Shown here in pieces: positions 38,806 to 47,376 of a stretch of DNA of 64,000 nt. The stretch's first letter is position 1. The number at the start of each line of letters is the position of its first letter. The notes under the pieces were generated by a model. That model ran no database searches. It was given only the letters and a program-made list of their open reading frames with translations, and was not told where the DNA came from. The position numbers and the translations under genes were made by a program. The DNA comes from Sphingomicrobium aestuariivivum (GTDB taxonomy: Bacteria > Pseudomonadota > Alphaproteobacteria > Sphingomonadales > Sphingomonadaceae): contig NZ_CP102629.1 of assembly GCF_024721585.1 (NCBI RefSeq), positions 1,488,001-1,552,000 of the forward strand, in the 5' to 3' direction.

Positions 38806-40107
38806 ATGAAGACGCGTTTCGCTCCCTCGCCCACCGGCCGGCTGCATGTCGGCAATATCCGCACCGCGCTGCATAACTTCCTGCTCGCGAAGAAGGCGGG
38901 CGGGCAGTTCCTGCTCCGGCTCGACGATACCGATGCCGAGCGCTCGACCCCCGAATATGCCGACGCGATCCGGCTCGATCTCGACCGGCTCGGGCTGGAG
39001 CCGCATGCGATGTTCCGCCAGTCGGACCGCTTCGCGCGCTACGAGGAGGTGTTCGACCAGCTCAAGCGCGACGGCCGCGTCTATGCCTGTTACGAGACGC
39101 CCGAGGAGCTCGAACTTCGGCGCAAGGTGCTGCTCGGGCGCGGGCTGCCGCCGATCTACGAGCGGCCGGAGGGAGAGAATGACCCCGTCGATGGGGTGGC
39201 GCCGCACTGGCGCTTCCGCCTCGACCATGATGCCGTCATCGAATGGGAGGATGGCGTGCGCGGGCCCCAGCATTTCGAGCCGGCCAAGATTTCCGATCCG
39301 GTCATCCGCCGCGCCGATGGCTCGTGGCTCTACATGCTGCCGAGCGTGATTGACGATGCCGACCATGCGATCACCCATGTCGTGCGCGGCGAAGACCATG
39401 TCACCAACTCGGCGATCCAGCTGCAGATGTTCGATGCGCTCGGGGCCGGGCGTCCGAGCCTCGCGCATACCGCGCTGATCGTTTCCGACACCGGCAAGCT
39501 GTCCAAGCGCGAGGGCGCCAAGGGTCTCGAGGCGTTGGACGAGATGGGATTCGAGGTGATGGCGCTGCTGTCGGTGCTGACGCGGATCGGGACTTCGCAG
39601 CCGGTGGAGGCGGTGCACGACCTCGAGGCGCTGGCGGCAGGGTTCGACCTTTCAAGTTTCGGCCGCGCGCCCGCACGATTCTCGTGGGACGAGGTCGGGG
39701 TGGTCAACGCCAGGTTGCTGCACGAGACGCCCTATGAGACGCTGGCGGACCGCCTGCCCGAGGGGGTGACGCCCGAGCGCTGGGAGGTGCTGCGCGGCAA
39801 TGTCGAGCGGCTGGGTGACGTCACCTCATGGCTCTCGGTGTTCGAGGGCGTGATCGAGGCGCCCGAGAGGGACGAGGGCGACCGTGCCTATCTCGCCGAA
39901 GCGGCTGAAGTGGCCGAAGGGCTGGCGTGGGACGAGGGCGCGTGGGGCGCGCTGACCGGCGAGCTCAAGGCGCGCACGGGCCGCAAGGGCAAGGCGCTGT
40001 TCCTGCCGCTCCGGCTTGCGCTCACGGGGCAGCGGTCGGGGCCCGAAATGGCGGCGCTACTGCCGCTCATCGACAAGGAACACGCACTCGCCCGCCTTCG
40101 CGGCTGA
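38806..40107 (+). CDS. gltX: Glutamate--tRNA ligase
   Basis: GltX charges tRNA-Glu (and tRNA-Gln in bacteria using the amidotransferase route). The 433-residue protein has the class I HIGH motif in PSPTGRLHVGNIRTAL, the RLDDTDAERST segment, HVVRGEDHVTNSAIQ and the KMSKS-type motif as GKLSKREGAKGL (about residue 235). The C-terminal helical anticodon-binding domain is on the short side (the family is usually 440-480). It stands alone, with gaps of about 100-130 bases on each side. Confidence 0.95.
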   Translation: MKTRFAPSPTGRLHVGNIRTALHNFLLAKKAGGQFLLRLDDTDAERSTPEYADAIRLDLDRLGLEPHAMFRQSDRFARYEEVFDQLKRDGRVYACYETPEELELRRKVLLGRGLPPIYERPEGENDPVDGVAPHWRFRLDHDAVIEWEDGVRGPQHFEPAKISDPVIRRADGSWLYMLPSVIDDADHAITHVVRGEDHVTNSAIQLQMFDALGAGRPSLAHTALIVSDTGKLSKREGAKGLEALDEMGFEVMALLSVLTRIGTSQPVEAVHDLEALAAGFDLSSFGRAPARFSWDEVGVVNARLLHETPYETLADRLPEGVTPERWEVLRGNVERLGDVTSWLSVFEGVIEAPERDEGDRAYLAEAAEVAEGLAWDEGAWGALTGELKARTGRKGKALFLPLRLALTGQRSGPEMAALLPLIDKEHALARLRG

Positions 40108-40169
40108 CGTCATACGGGCCGGCGCGGCACTCGGCTGCTGTGGCTCCGACTTGCAATTCTGATGATACA

Positions 40170-40183
40170 ATGTAACATTACAT
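40170..40183. promoter_or_regulatory. Inverted repeat upstream of tonB, operator candidate
   Basis: ATGTAA-CA-TTACAT is a perfect 6-bp inverted repeat in an AT-rich patch 21 bases before the tonB start. The half TGTAACATTACA recalls Zur-type zinc-responsive sites, but the other half of a full site is poor. Confidence 0.45.
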
Positions 40184-40204
40184 GTTCCCGGAAGGAGAGA
40201 TGTG

Positions 40205-40870
40205 ATGCTTGCCTATGCCCCCCGCGAACAGAAGAAGAGCGCGTTTTTGCCGCTGGCCGCCGTCGCCGCCGCCCATGTCGGATTGGTCGCGTTGGCGATG
40301 ACGATGAACCCCGCCATCGTGACCAAGATGAAGGACACCATCACCAAGGTCACGCTGATCGAGGAGCCGGCGCCGCCGCCGCCCCCGCCGCAACCGGCGC
40401 CCCCCGTCGAGAAGCAGGCGCTGCCCGACCCGGTGCAGAGGGTCACCGTGCCCGATCCGATCGTCGACGTGCCGACCCTGCCGGGGCCGAGCGCCGAGCG
40501 CTTCGTGTCGGACAATCCGATCGTCACCCCGACCCCGCCGCAGGTGCTGCCGACCCCGCCGCTCGGCGGCAGCGTCGGCATCGCGCCCGTCGCGGTCGCG
40601 GCGACCCTGCTGACCGCGGGTGCCGACCTCCAGCCCGACTATCCGGCGTCGAAACTGCGGATCGGCGAGGAGGCGGTGCTGCGCCTCAAGCTGGCGATCG
40701 ACGCGCGCGGACGGGTGACGTCGGTCGAGCCGGTGGGCGAGGCCGACCGTGCCTTCCTTCGGGCCGCCGAGCGCCACCTCAAGCGGGTGTGGCGCTATGC
40801 CCCGGCCACCAAGGATGGCGTCGCGGTGGCATCGACCACCGAGATCACGCTGCGCTTCGTCCTGCGCTAG
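40205..40870 (+). CDS. tonB: TonB-family energy transducer
   Basis: TonB passes proton-motive energy from the inner membrane to outer-membrane receptors. The ATG at 40205 has AAGGAGAG before it. The 221-residue product has one membrane helix (LPLAAVAAAHVGLVALAM, about residues 15-32), a proline-rich span of about 100 residues including seven consecutive prolines in EEPAPPPPPPQPAPP, and a C-terminal TonB domain (ASKLRIGEEAVLRLKLAID to the end). exbB and exbD are not adjacent. Two TonB-dependent receptors occur further along the window. Confidence 0.9.
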   Translation: MLAYAPREQKKSAFLPLAAVAAAHVGLVALAMTMNPAIVTKMKDTITKVTLIEEPAPPPPPPQPAPPVEKQALPDPVQRVTVPDPIVDVPTLPGPSAERFVSDNPIVTPTPPQVLPTPPLGGSVGIAPVAVAATLLTAGADLQPDYPASKLRIGEEAVLRLKLAIDARGRVTSVEPVGEADRAFLRAAERHLKRVWRYAPATKDGVAVASTTEITLRFVLR

Positions 40871-40917
40871 GAAGGGCGGGGCTGGTGCGAGCCGCCCGTC
40901 CCGCCTATCTAGGGGGC

Positions 40918-41244
40918 ATGGCCATCATGCCCCCTTTCCGACCGCGCCAGGCGTGGAGCGACATCAAGAGCTTCATCGGGCATCGCGACCGCGATCACCT
41001 GATCGGGCTGACGCTGTCGATCCTGACGGTGGCGATCATCCTCGTGGTCTTCTTCGCGGATTCGAAGGTCAACACCTCGCCCGGGCGCAGCGTGACCTAT
41101 GTCGAACTCTATGAATCGAACCGCACCGACGAGGAAATTGTCGCGCGCCAGCAGGCCGACAAGGAAGCGATCGAAGCGCGCGCGAAGAAGCGGCAGGAAG
41201 AATTCCAGAAGATCGACGATGCGCTCGAAAGGGCGGGTCTCTGA
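40918..41244 (+). CDS. Small single-pass membrane protein, unknown function
   Basis: The 108-residue product has one membrane helix at about 31-48 (LTLSILTVAIILVVFFA) and a charged C-terminal tail that looks like a coiled coil (EEIVARQQADKEAIEARAKK). No named family was recognised, although sphingomonads carry similar short proteins at this position. An internal ATG at 40927 is an alternative start. It lies 48 bases after tonB and 26 before ribD. Confidence 0.7.
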   Translation: MAIMPPFRPRQAWSDIKSFIGHRDRDHLIGLTLSILTVAIILVVFFADSKVNTSPGRSVTYVELYESNRTDEEIVARQQADKEAIEARAKKRQEEFQKIDDALERAGL

Positions 41245-41270
41245 GCGGCAGGATCACGCCCGCCACCGCG

Positions 41271-42239
41271 ATGGCGCGGGCCATCGAACTGGGTGAGAAA
41301 GCGCGCGGCCGCACCGCTCCCAATCCAGCGGTCGGCTGCGTGATCGTGCGCGATGGCGTCATCGTCGGCGAGGGCGCGACGCAACCCGGCGGGCGACCCC
41401 ATGCCGAGGCGGTGGCGCTGGAGCGCGCAGGCGAACGGGCAAAAGGCGCCACCCTCTATGTCATTCTCGAACCCTGCGCGCATGAGAGCGAGCGCGGGCC
41501 GACCTGCTCGCGATTGGTCATGGAGGCGGGGATCGGCAAGGTCGTCATCGCCTGCACCGACCCCGACCCGCGCACGGCGGGCAGCGGCATCGCCATGCTG
41601 CGCGAGGCGGGCATCAAGGTCGAGACGGGGCGGGGCCAAAAACGCGCGGCGCGCAGCCTCGGCGGCTATTTCACGCGGCTGGCGCTGGGGCGTCCGCGCG
41701 TCACCCTCAAGCTCGCCCTGTCGATCGACGGCAAGATCGCGCTCCCCTCGGGCGAGTCGAAGTGGCTCACCGGTGCAGAAGCGCGCGCTGACGTGCATCG
41801 CGAGCGCGCACGGGCCGATATGATCCTTGTCGGGCGCGGCACTTATGAGGCCGACGATCCGGGGCTCGATGTTCGCTTGCCAGGTCTCGAGGACTGGTCG
41901 CCGCAGCGGCTCCTCCTGTCGCGCACGATGGAAGCGCCCGAGGGATGGACGGTGCTGCGCGACCCCGAGGAGATCCGTGGGCTGGCCGCCAACGACCTGC
42001 TCGTCGAGGGCGGGTCGGGGGTGGCGACAGCCTTCCTCAAGGCCGACCTCGTCGACCGCATTCTTATCTATCGTGCACCCATATTGATCGGCGAGGGACA
42101 GTCCTCCATCGGCTATATCGGGCTCGACCGCATCAACGATGCGCACGGGCGCTGGTCGATCGGGCAGGGGCGCGACCTCGGCTTCGACCGCCGCGAAGTC
42201 TATGAACGCGTTCGGGAAATTCCCGTTACCAAAATTTGA
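41271..42239 (+). CDS. ribD: Bifunctional riboflavin deaminase/reductase RibD
   Basis: RibD deaminates and then reduces the pyrimidine intermediate of riboflavin synthesis. The 322-residue product has the N-terminal deaminase domain with zinc motifs PHAEAVALERAG and ILEPCAHESERGPTC (His/Glu and two Cys, about residues 44-82), and a C-terminal reductase domain from about residue 145 (VTLKLALSIDGKIALPSGES). The ATG at 41271 lacks a strong ribosome-binding site; no better in-frame start is seen upstream. It is the first gene of the rib run. Confidence 0.95.
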   Translation: MARAIELGEKARGRTAPNPAVGCVIVRDGVIVGEGATQPGGRPHAEAVALERAGERAKGATLYVILEPCAHESERGPTCSRLVMEAGIGKVVIACTDPDPRTAGSGIAMLREAGIKVETGRGQKRAARSLGGYFTRLALGRPRVTLKLALSIDGKIALPSGESKWLTGAEARADVHRERARADMILVGRGTYEADDPGLDVRLPGLEDWSPQRLLLSRTMEAPEGWTVLRDPEEIRGLAANDLLVEGGSGVATAFLKADLVDRILIYRAPILIGEGQSSIGYIGLDRINDAHGRWSIGQGRDLGFDRREVYERVREIPVTKI

Positions 42240-42247
42240 TATCAAAT
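42234..42247. promoter_or_regulatory. Palindrome overlapping the ribD stop
   Basis: ATTTGATATCAAAT is a perfect 14-bp palindrome in an AT-rich patch over the ribD stop codon, 93 bases before ribE. Its arm ATCAAAT differs by one base from the arm ATCACAT of the repeat before the RibB gene. Confidence 0.4.
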
Positions 42248-42340
42248 AAATGAACCGCGCCATTTTGCCTCTTCGGCTTCCCTCCCCGCACACATCGCGA
42301 TAGGCAGCAGGCAGCCCGAAGGCGCGACAGGAAGGACAGC

Positions 42341-42952
42341 ATGTTTACCGGCATCATCACCGACATCGGCACCGTGCGCAGCGTCGAGGAACGCGGCGAC
42401 AAGCGGCTCGTGATCGGCTGCTCCTATGACATGGGAACGGTCGACCTCGGCGCGTCGATCGCCTGTTCGGGCGCGTGCCTCACGGTGGTCGACAAGGGCC
42501 AGGACTGGTTCGCGGTCGATGTCTCGGGGGAGACGGTGTCGAAGACCGCGCCCGGCCTGTGGACCGAAGGCGCGCGGCTCAACCTCGAACGCGCGCTGAA
42601 GATGGGTGACGAGCTCGGCGGGCATATCGTCACCGGTCATGTCGACGGCCTCGCCGAAGTGGTGGCGGCCGAAGAAGAAGGCGACTCGCTCAAGGTGACG
42701 CTCGCCGTGCCGCGCAGGCTCGGCGCCGCGCTGGCCCCCAAGGGCTCGGTCACGCTCGACGGCGCGAGCCTTACCGTCAACATGGTCGAGGACGAGGGTG
42801 ACGTCACCCACTTCACCGTGAACCTCATCCCGCACACGGCGCAGCATACGACCTTCGATACCATGCCCGTAGGGCGGCAGCTCAACTTCGAGGTGGATGT
42901 GCTCGCGCGCTATCTCGAACGCATGCTCGAGGCGCGCAAAACCACAGGCTGA
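42341..42952 (+). CDS. ribE: Riboflavin synthase alpha chain
   Basis: Riboflavin synthase makes riboflavin by dismutation of two lumazine molecules. The 203-residue protein begins MFTGIITDIGTVRSVEERGD and has the two homologous lumazine-binding barrels, about residues 1-90 and 95-190. Conserved pieces include SIACSGACLTVV, GGHIVTGHVDGLAEV and GSVTLDGASLTVN. Trimer formation is expected. A 101-base gap with an AT-rich palindrome precedes it, so it may have its own promoter. Confidence 0.96.
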   Translation: MFTGIITDIGTVRSVEERGDKRLVIGCSYDMGTVDLGASIACSGACLTVVDKGQDWFAVDVSGETVSKTAPGLWTEGARLNLERALKMGDELGGHIVTGHVDGLAEVVAAEEEGDSLKVTLAVPRRLGAALAPKGSVTLDGASLTVNMVEDEGDVTHFTVNLIPHTAQHTTFDTMPVGRQLNFEVDVLARYLERMLEARKTTG

Positions 42953-42973
42953 TGTCTGACGTCATGGCTGGAC

Positions 42974-42991
42974 ATCACATTTCGATGTGAT
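42974..42991. promoter_or_regulatory. Perfect inverted repeat just upstream of the HTH-RibB gene
   Basis: ATCACATTTCGATGTGAT has perfect 7-bp arms around TTCG and ends 11 bases before the start codon of the RibB gene. It is placed where a repressor or RNA hairpin could block initiation. As that gene encodes a helix-turn-helix domain, it is a candidate autoregulatory operator. Confidence 0.55.
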
Positions 42992-43002
42992 ATTGGCCCG
43001 CC

Positions 43003-44283
43003 ATGGCTACAGAATTGCTCGACCGCATCACATCGCTCGTCGACGAGGGCAAGATGACCCGCGCCGGCCTTGCCCGCGCCGCGGGGCTTCATCCCAACAG
43101 TCTCAGGAAGCTCGGCACGGACGAATGGAATCCGACCGCCGAGACGCTCGCGCGATTGGAGCGGGTGATCGGGCGGGCCGACGTGCTCGCCGATGCCGAG
43201 ACCATCATCGACGAGGCGCGCAACGGGCGCATGTTCATCCTCGTCGACGATGACGACCGCGAGAATGAGGGCGACCTCGTCATCCCCGCGCAGATGGCGA
43301 CGCCGGCAGCGATCAACTTCATGGCCAAGCATGGCCGCGGGCTCATCTGCCTGACCCTCACCAAGGACCGCGTCGAGCAGCTCGGGCTCGAGCCGATGGC
43401 GCGGGTCAATCGCGAGAGCATGCAGACCGCCTTCACCGTGTCGATCGAGGCCAAGCATGGCGTCACGACCGGGATCAGCGCCGCCGACCGCGCGCGCACC
43501 ATCGCGGTGGCGATCGATGCCAATAACGGCCCCGACGAGATCGTCTCGCCCGGCCATGTCTTCCCGCTGACCGCGCAGCCGGGCGGCGTCTTGGTGCGCG
43601 CGGGCCATACCGAGGCGGCGGTCGATGTCGCGCGGCTCGCCGGCCTCAACCCCTCGGGCGTGATCTGCGAGATCATGCGCGAGGACGGGACGATGGCGAG
43701 GCTCGACGACCTCATCGACTATGCCGCCGAGCATGGCCTCAAGATCGGCACCATCCGCGACCTCATCGCCTATCGCTTGCGCTCCGACCATATGGTCGAG
43801 CAGGTGTCGGACAGCGATTTCACCAGCGCGACCGGCGCGCGCTGGCACGCCCGCGTGTTCCGCGACAAGGCGAGCGGCGAGGAGCAACTCGCGCTCGTCC
43901 ACGGCAGTGTCGATCCCGAGCAGCCGACGCTGGTGCGCATGCACAGCCTCGACCTTTTCGCCGACGTGCTCGGCGAGGCGGGCGAGCGCTCGGGCCTCCT
44001 CAAGGGCGCGATGCGCATGATCGAGGCGCAAGGCCGCGGCGTCATCGTCGCGCTCCACGCCGCCGCGCCCGGCAGCCTCAGCCGCTCGACCGATCTTCGT
44101 TCGGGCCGGCCGGCGGAGAATGGCCCGGCGCTGCGCGGCTACGGCATCGGCGCGCAGATCCTTGCGGCGCTCGGCCTCCAGGACATGGTACTGCTTACCA
44201 ACACGCGTCACGCACCGGTGGCGCTGGACGGCTACGGGCTTCGGATCGTCGAGGAACGCGCCATCGAAACGGGGAATGACTGA
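43003..44283 (+). CDS. ribB: HTH-fused 3,4-dihydroxybutanone-4-phosphate synthase with degenerate GTP cyclohydrolase II domain
   Basis: RibB makes the four-carbon unit of riboflavin from ribulose-5-phosphate. The 426-residue product has three parts. Residues 1-55 look like an XRE-type helix-turn-helix ([20 protein letters not shown], then [15 protein letters not shown]). Residues 70-275 are a complete RibB domain: [57 protein letters not shown]. The rest resembles GTP cyclohydrolase II ([36 protein letters not shown]). Where the zinc cysteines should be, the sequence reads [20 protein letters not shown] with no cysteine, so this domain is probably inactive. An inverted repeat lies just upstream. 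Confidence 0.9.
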   Translation: MATELLDRITSLVDEGKMTRAGLARAAGLHPNSLRKLGTDEWNPTAETLARLERVIGRADVLADAETIIDEARNGRMFILVDDDDRENEGDLVIPAQMATPAAINFMAKHGRGLICLTLTKDRVEQLGLEPMARVNRESMQTAFTVSIEAKHGVTTGISAADRARTIAVAIDANNGPDEIVSPGHVFPLTAQPGGVLVRAGHTEAAVDVARLAGLNPSGVICEIMREDGTMARLDDLIDYAAEHGLKIGTIRDLIAYRLRSDHMVEQVSDSDFTSATGARWHARVFRDKASGEEQLALVHGSVDPEQPTLVRMHSLDLFADVLGEAGERSGLLKGAMRMIEAQGRGVIVALHAAAPGSLSRSTDLRSGRPAENGPALRGYGIGAQILAALGLQDMVLLTNTRHAPVALDGYGLRIVEERAIETGND

Positions 44284-44705
44284 TGGGCAAGATCCTGATC
44301 GCCGAAGCGCGTTATTACGACGACCTCAACAACAAGCTACTGGCGGGCGTGAAGGCCTCGCTCGAGGCAGCGGGGCACAGCCACGAGACGATCACCGTGC
44401 CGGGCGCGCTCGAACTGCCGGGCGCGATCGCGCTGGCGAGCCAGTCGGGGCGTTATGACGGCTATGTCGCGGTTGGCGTGGTCATCCGCGGGGACACCTA
44501 TCATTTCGAGATCGTGTCCAACGAGAGCGCGCGCGGGATCATGGCGCTGACCCTCGACGGGCTGGCGATCGGCAATGCGATCCTCACGGTCGAGAACCGC
44601 GAGCAGGCCGAAGTCCGCGCCGACCCCAAGCAGAAGGACAAGGGCGGCGAGGCGGCCAGGGCCGTGCTCGCGATGATGGAACTGGCAGACCGATACGGTC
44701 AGTAG
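44283..44705 (+). CDS. ribH: 6,7-dimethyl-8-ribityllumazine synthase
   Basis: RibH joins the pyrimidine and the four-carbon unit into lumazine, the penultimate step to riboflavin. The 140-residue protein has the conserved [32 protein letters not shown] (with the catalytic His in TYHFE) and [13 protein letters not shown] segments. Its ATG overlaps the preceding stop by one base (TGATG). It ends the riboflavin run and converges directly with the SOUL gene. Confidence 0.97.
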   Translation: MGKILIAEARYYDDLNNKLLAGVKASLEAAGHSHETITVPGALELPGAIALASQSGRYDGYVAVGVVIRGDTYHFEIVSNESARGIMALTLDGLAIGNAILTVENREQAEVRADPKQKDKGGEAARAVLAMMELADRYGQ

Positions 44706-45335
44706 CTAGTCGGCGGCGGGCGGCTCGATGGCGAGCGGCAGCCACAGCTCGTTGCGGCGCAAGGGGCCCGGGATCGCTGGCGAATTGTAGAAGGCATAGA
44801 GCGGGCCGCCGGTGACCTGCACGCCCTGGTCGCGCAGCCAGCCGCGCAGGCTCAGTTCCTCCGCCTCGAGGTCATAGTCGCCGGGCGCGCCCGAGAAGCG
44901 GATCACGCCATAACGCTGTCCGACCACTTCGCTGAGGCGCACCCCGCTCGGCGGAGCCGGCAGGCTGGCGGCGGTCTCGCCCTCGGGCATCACGAAACGC
45001 ACCGTCCAGCGGTCGCCCCCCTGCCGTTCCTCGATCACGGGGGCCGTCATGGGAATCGTGTCGCCATCGTGGCTGCGACCGAAGATATAGTCGGCGAGCG
45101 TGCGGAAACCCGAGCGGATCGCCTGGCGGCGGTCGCCATAAGCGGTGGTCTCGGCGACCCAATATTCGGGATAGTCGCGGATCTCGAAATCGCCTTCCTC
45201 GTGATGGACGAGATAAGGCGGCTCGGGGGTGGCGCGTTCCTTCATGAGGTAACGAATGCCACCGATCAGCGCGAGCCCGCCCAATGCGGCCGCGCCGCCG
45301 ATCCATTTCCACTTGTTCGAACGATTTTCGGTCAT
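44706..45335 (-). CDS. SOUL family haem-binding protein
   Basis: The 209-residue product has an N-terminal membrane anchor (about residues 10-30) followed by a SOUL/HEBP domain. Typical segments are FEIRDYPEYWVAETTAYGDR, FRTLADYIFG, IPMTAPVIEERQG and the C-terminal LYAFYNSPAIPGPLRRNELW. Such proteins bind haem or porphyrins; the bacterial role is unknown. It is coupled to the upstream old yellow enzyme gene by a 4-base overlap. Confidence 0.9.
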   Translation of the reverse strand: MTENRSNKWKWIGGAAALGGLALIGGIRYLMKERATPEPPYLVHHEEGDFEIRDYPEYWVAETTAYGDRRQAIRSGFRTLADYIFGRSHDGDTIPMTAPVIEERQGGDRWTVRFVMPEGETAASLPAPPSGVRLSEVVGQRYGVIRFSGAPGDYDLEAEELSLRGWLRDQGVQVTGGPLYAFYNSPAIPGPLRRNELWLPLAIEPPAAD

Positions 45336-46420
45336 CGGGCGGGCGCCTCCTCGAGCGTGGGATAGTCGATATAGCCCTCGGGGCCACGGGTGTAGAAGGT
45401 TTTCGCGTCGGGCTGGTTCAGCGGAGCGCCCTCGCGAAAGCGGCGGACGAGATCGGGATTGGCAATGAAGGGCCGGCCATAAGCGCAGAAGTCGGCGATA
45501 CCGTCATCGAGCAGCGCCTGTCCCGAGGAGCGGTCGAGATCGCTGTTGAGCCCGATCCTGCCCGAATAGACCTCGCGCATGGCGGGGCTGACGCGCGGAT
45601 GGGCGGCCTCGACGAAGCTCGACTCCTGCCCCGGCTCGCGCATCTCGATCCACGGCACGCCGATTTCCTCGAGGATGCGGGCGACAGTGGTGAAGGTGCC
45701 GGTCGGATCGCTGTCATCGACCCCGTTCACCTCGCCGATAGGGGAGAGGCGGATGGCGGTGTGGCCCGTGCCGATCTCGGCGGCGATGCCCTCGAGCACC
45801 TCGCGCATCAGGCGGGCGCGATTTTCCGCGCTGCCGCCATAATCGTCGTCGCGACGGTTCGAGCTGTCGCGCAGGAACTGGTCGATCAGATAGCCATTGG
45901 CGCCGTGGACCTGCACGCCGTCGAAGCCCGCCGCGATGGCGTTCTTCGCAGCAGTCACATAGTCTCCGACGACGCGCTGGATCTCGTCGCGCGGCAAGCT
46001 CCTCGCTTCGACGGGGTCCTTCTTTCCCTCATAGGTGTGGAGGCGATGCGGGCCGCTGGTCGCGCTGGCGGAGACCGGCTGGTCTTCGCCGAGGTCGGGG
46101 TGGACGAGGCGGCCCATGTGCCAGAGCTGGGCGACGATGCGCCCGCCGGCCTGGTGGACGGCTTCGGTCACCGGCTTCCAGCCTTCGACCTGTGCCTGCG
46201 TCCAGAGGCCGGGCGCATAGGGCCAGCCAAGGCCTTCGCGGCTGATCCCCGTAGCCTCCGAGATGATGAGACCGGCCTCGGCGCGCTGGCGATAATATTC
46301 GACCGCGATGTCGGGCTGTACCCCCGCCCTGTCGGCGCGGCCGCGGGTGAGCGGGGCCATGACGACGCGGTTGGGACATTGGATGTCGCCGAGGGTGATG
46401 GGGTCGAACAGGTCGGGCAT
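45332..46420 (-). CDS. Old yellow enzyme family alkene reductase
   Basis: OYE-type FMN enzymes reduce activated alkenes, nitroesters or quinones with NAD(P)H. The start at 46420 (MPDLFDPITLGDIQCPNRVV) gives 362 residues. The barrel shows APLTRGRA, the FMN/active-site region LWHMGRLVHPD, the substrate-binding pair in FDGVQVHGANGYLIDQFLRD (His-Gly-Ala-Asn) and DDDYGGSAENRARLMREV, and the C-terminal FMN phosphate site FCAYGRPFIANPDLV. The natural substrate cannot be read from the sequence. It is cotranscribed with the SOUL gene. Confidence 0.92.
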   Translation of the reverse strand: MPDLFDPITLGDIQCPNRVVMAPLTRGRADRAGVQPDIAVEYYRQRAEAGLIISEATGISREGLGWPYAPGLWTQAQVEGWKPVTEAVHQAGGRIVAQLWHMGRLVHPDLGEDQPVSASATSGPHRLHTYEGKKDPVEARSLPRDEIQRVVGDYVTAAKNAIAAGFDGVQVHGANGYLIDQFLRDSSNRRDDDYGGSAENRARLMREVLEGIAAEIGTGHTAIRLSPIGEVNGVDDSDPTGTFTTVARILEEIGVPWIEMREPGQESSFVEAAHPRVSPAMREVYSGRIGLNSDLDRSSGQALLDDGIADFCAYGRPFIANPDLVRRFREGAPLNQPDAKTFYTRGPEGYIDYPTLEEAPAR

Positions 46421-46500
46421 GGTGATCCTTCGTGGTCTCTCTTTGGCCAATGCACGTGGACACGCTTGTTTCCGCATTCAACCCGCGCCAAGGCCGGGAA

Positions 46501-47376
46501 ATGGAACGGACCGTCACACCATTGCCGCTGATCGCGCTGCTTGTGGGCGCCAGTGCGCTGGCGGTGGGGCCGTGGTTCGTGCGGCTTGCCGATGTCGGGC
46601 CCATCGCCAGCGGGTTCTGGCGCCTCGCCCTCGGCAGCGTGATGCTGTTCGCGCTGGCCGGCGCGATGCACGAGCGGCTCAGGCTGCCGCCGCGTCACCT
46701 GACGATCCTGCTCGTCGCCGCCGCCTTCTTCTTCGCCGCCGACCTTGCCGCGTGGCACGAGGGCATCCTGCTGACGAAGATGGGCAATAGCGTGCTGTTC
46801 GGCAATTTCGGCAGCTTCGCCTTCGCCTGCTACGGCCTGTGGTTGGCGCGGACCTGGCCGAGGCCCGCACAGGTGGGCGCGCTGTTGCTCGCGGCGACGG
46901 GGACGCTGCTTCTCCTGTCGGGGAGCCTCGATCTCGGCCCCGAGACCTTCTGGGGCGACATCCTCTGCCTGACGGCGGGGCTGCTATATGCGGGCTATCT
47001 CATTGCCGTCGACAAGGCGCGTCCCTCGCTGTCGCCGCTGCCCTTGCTGGCTTGGGTCAGCCTGTTCGGCGCGCTGATGCTGCTCCCGGTCGCGGCCTCG
47101 ACCCCCGAGGCGCTGGTGCCGACCAACTGGGGACCGGTGCTGGTGCTGGCATTGTCGAGCCAGGTGATCGGGCAGGGGCTTCTCGTCTATGCCATCGGGC
47201 GGTTGCCCCCGCTCGTCGTCGGTCTCGGCCTCCTCACCCAGCCCGCGGTGGCGGGGCTTGTCGGATGGCTGGTCTATGGCGAGGTCTTCACGCTGAAGGA
47301 CTGGGCGGGCGCGGTGATGATCGGGGCCGCGCTCGTGCTGGTGCGCTTGCGCCCTCGCACGGCAAGGGCCACATGA
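46501..47376 (+). CDS. EamA-type (DMT superfamily) transporter
   Basis: A 291-residue inner-membrane protein with ten hydrophobic segments in two homologous halves, the layout of EamA drug/metabolite exporters. Segments include ALLVGASALAVGPWFVRLAD and FWRLALGSVMLFALAGAMHE in the first half, and GLLTQPAVAGLVGWLVYGE near the end. Substrate is unknown. A longer start at 46450 is possible. It overlaps the COQ9 gene by 4 bases. Confidence 0.88.
   Translation: MERTVTPLPLIALLVGASALAVGPWFVRLADVGPIASGFWRLALGSVMLFALAGAMHERLRLPPRHLTILLVAAAFFFAADLAAWHEGILLTKMGNSVLFGNFGSFAFACYGLWLARTWPRPAQVGALLLAATGTLLLLSGSLDLGPETFWGDILCLTAGLLYAGYLIAVDKARPSLSPLPLLAWVSLFGALMLLPVAASTPEALVPTNWGPVLVLALSSQVIGQGLLVYAIGRLPPLVVGLGLLTQPAVAGLVGWLVYGEVFTLKDWAGAVMIGAALVLVRLRPRTARAT

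Noticed and set aside
42240-42340. Possible FMN riboswitch before ribE
   Set aside because: None of the conserved RFN helices or the characteristic GGGGCAGGG-type sequence could be found in this 101-base gap or before ribD.
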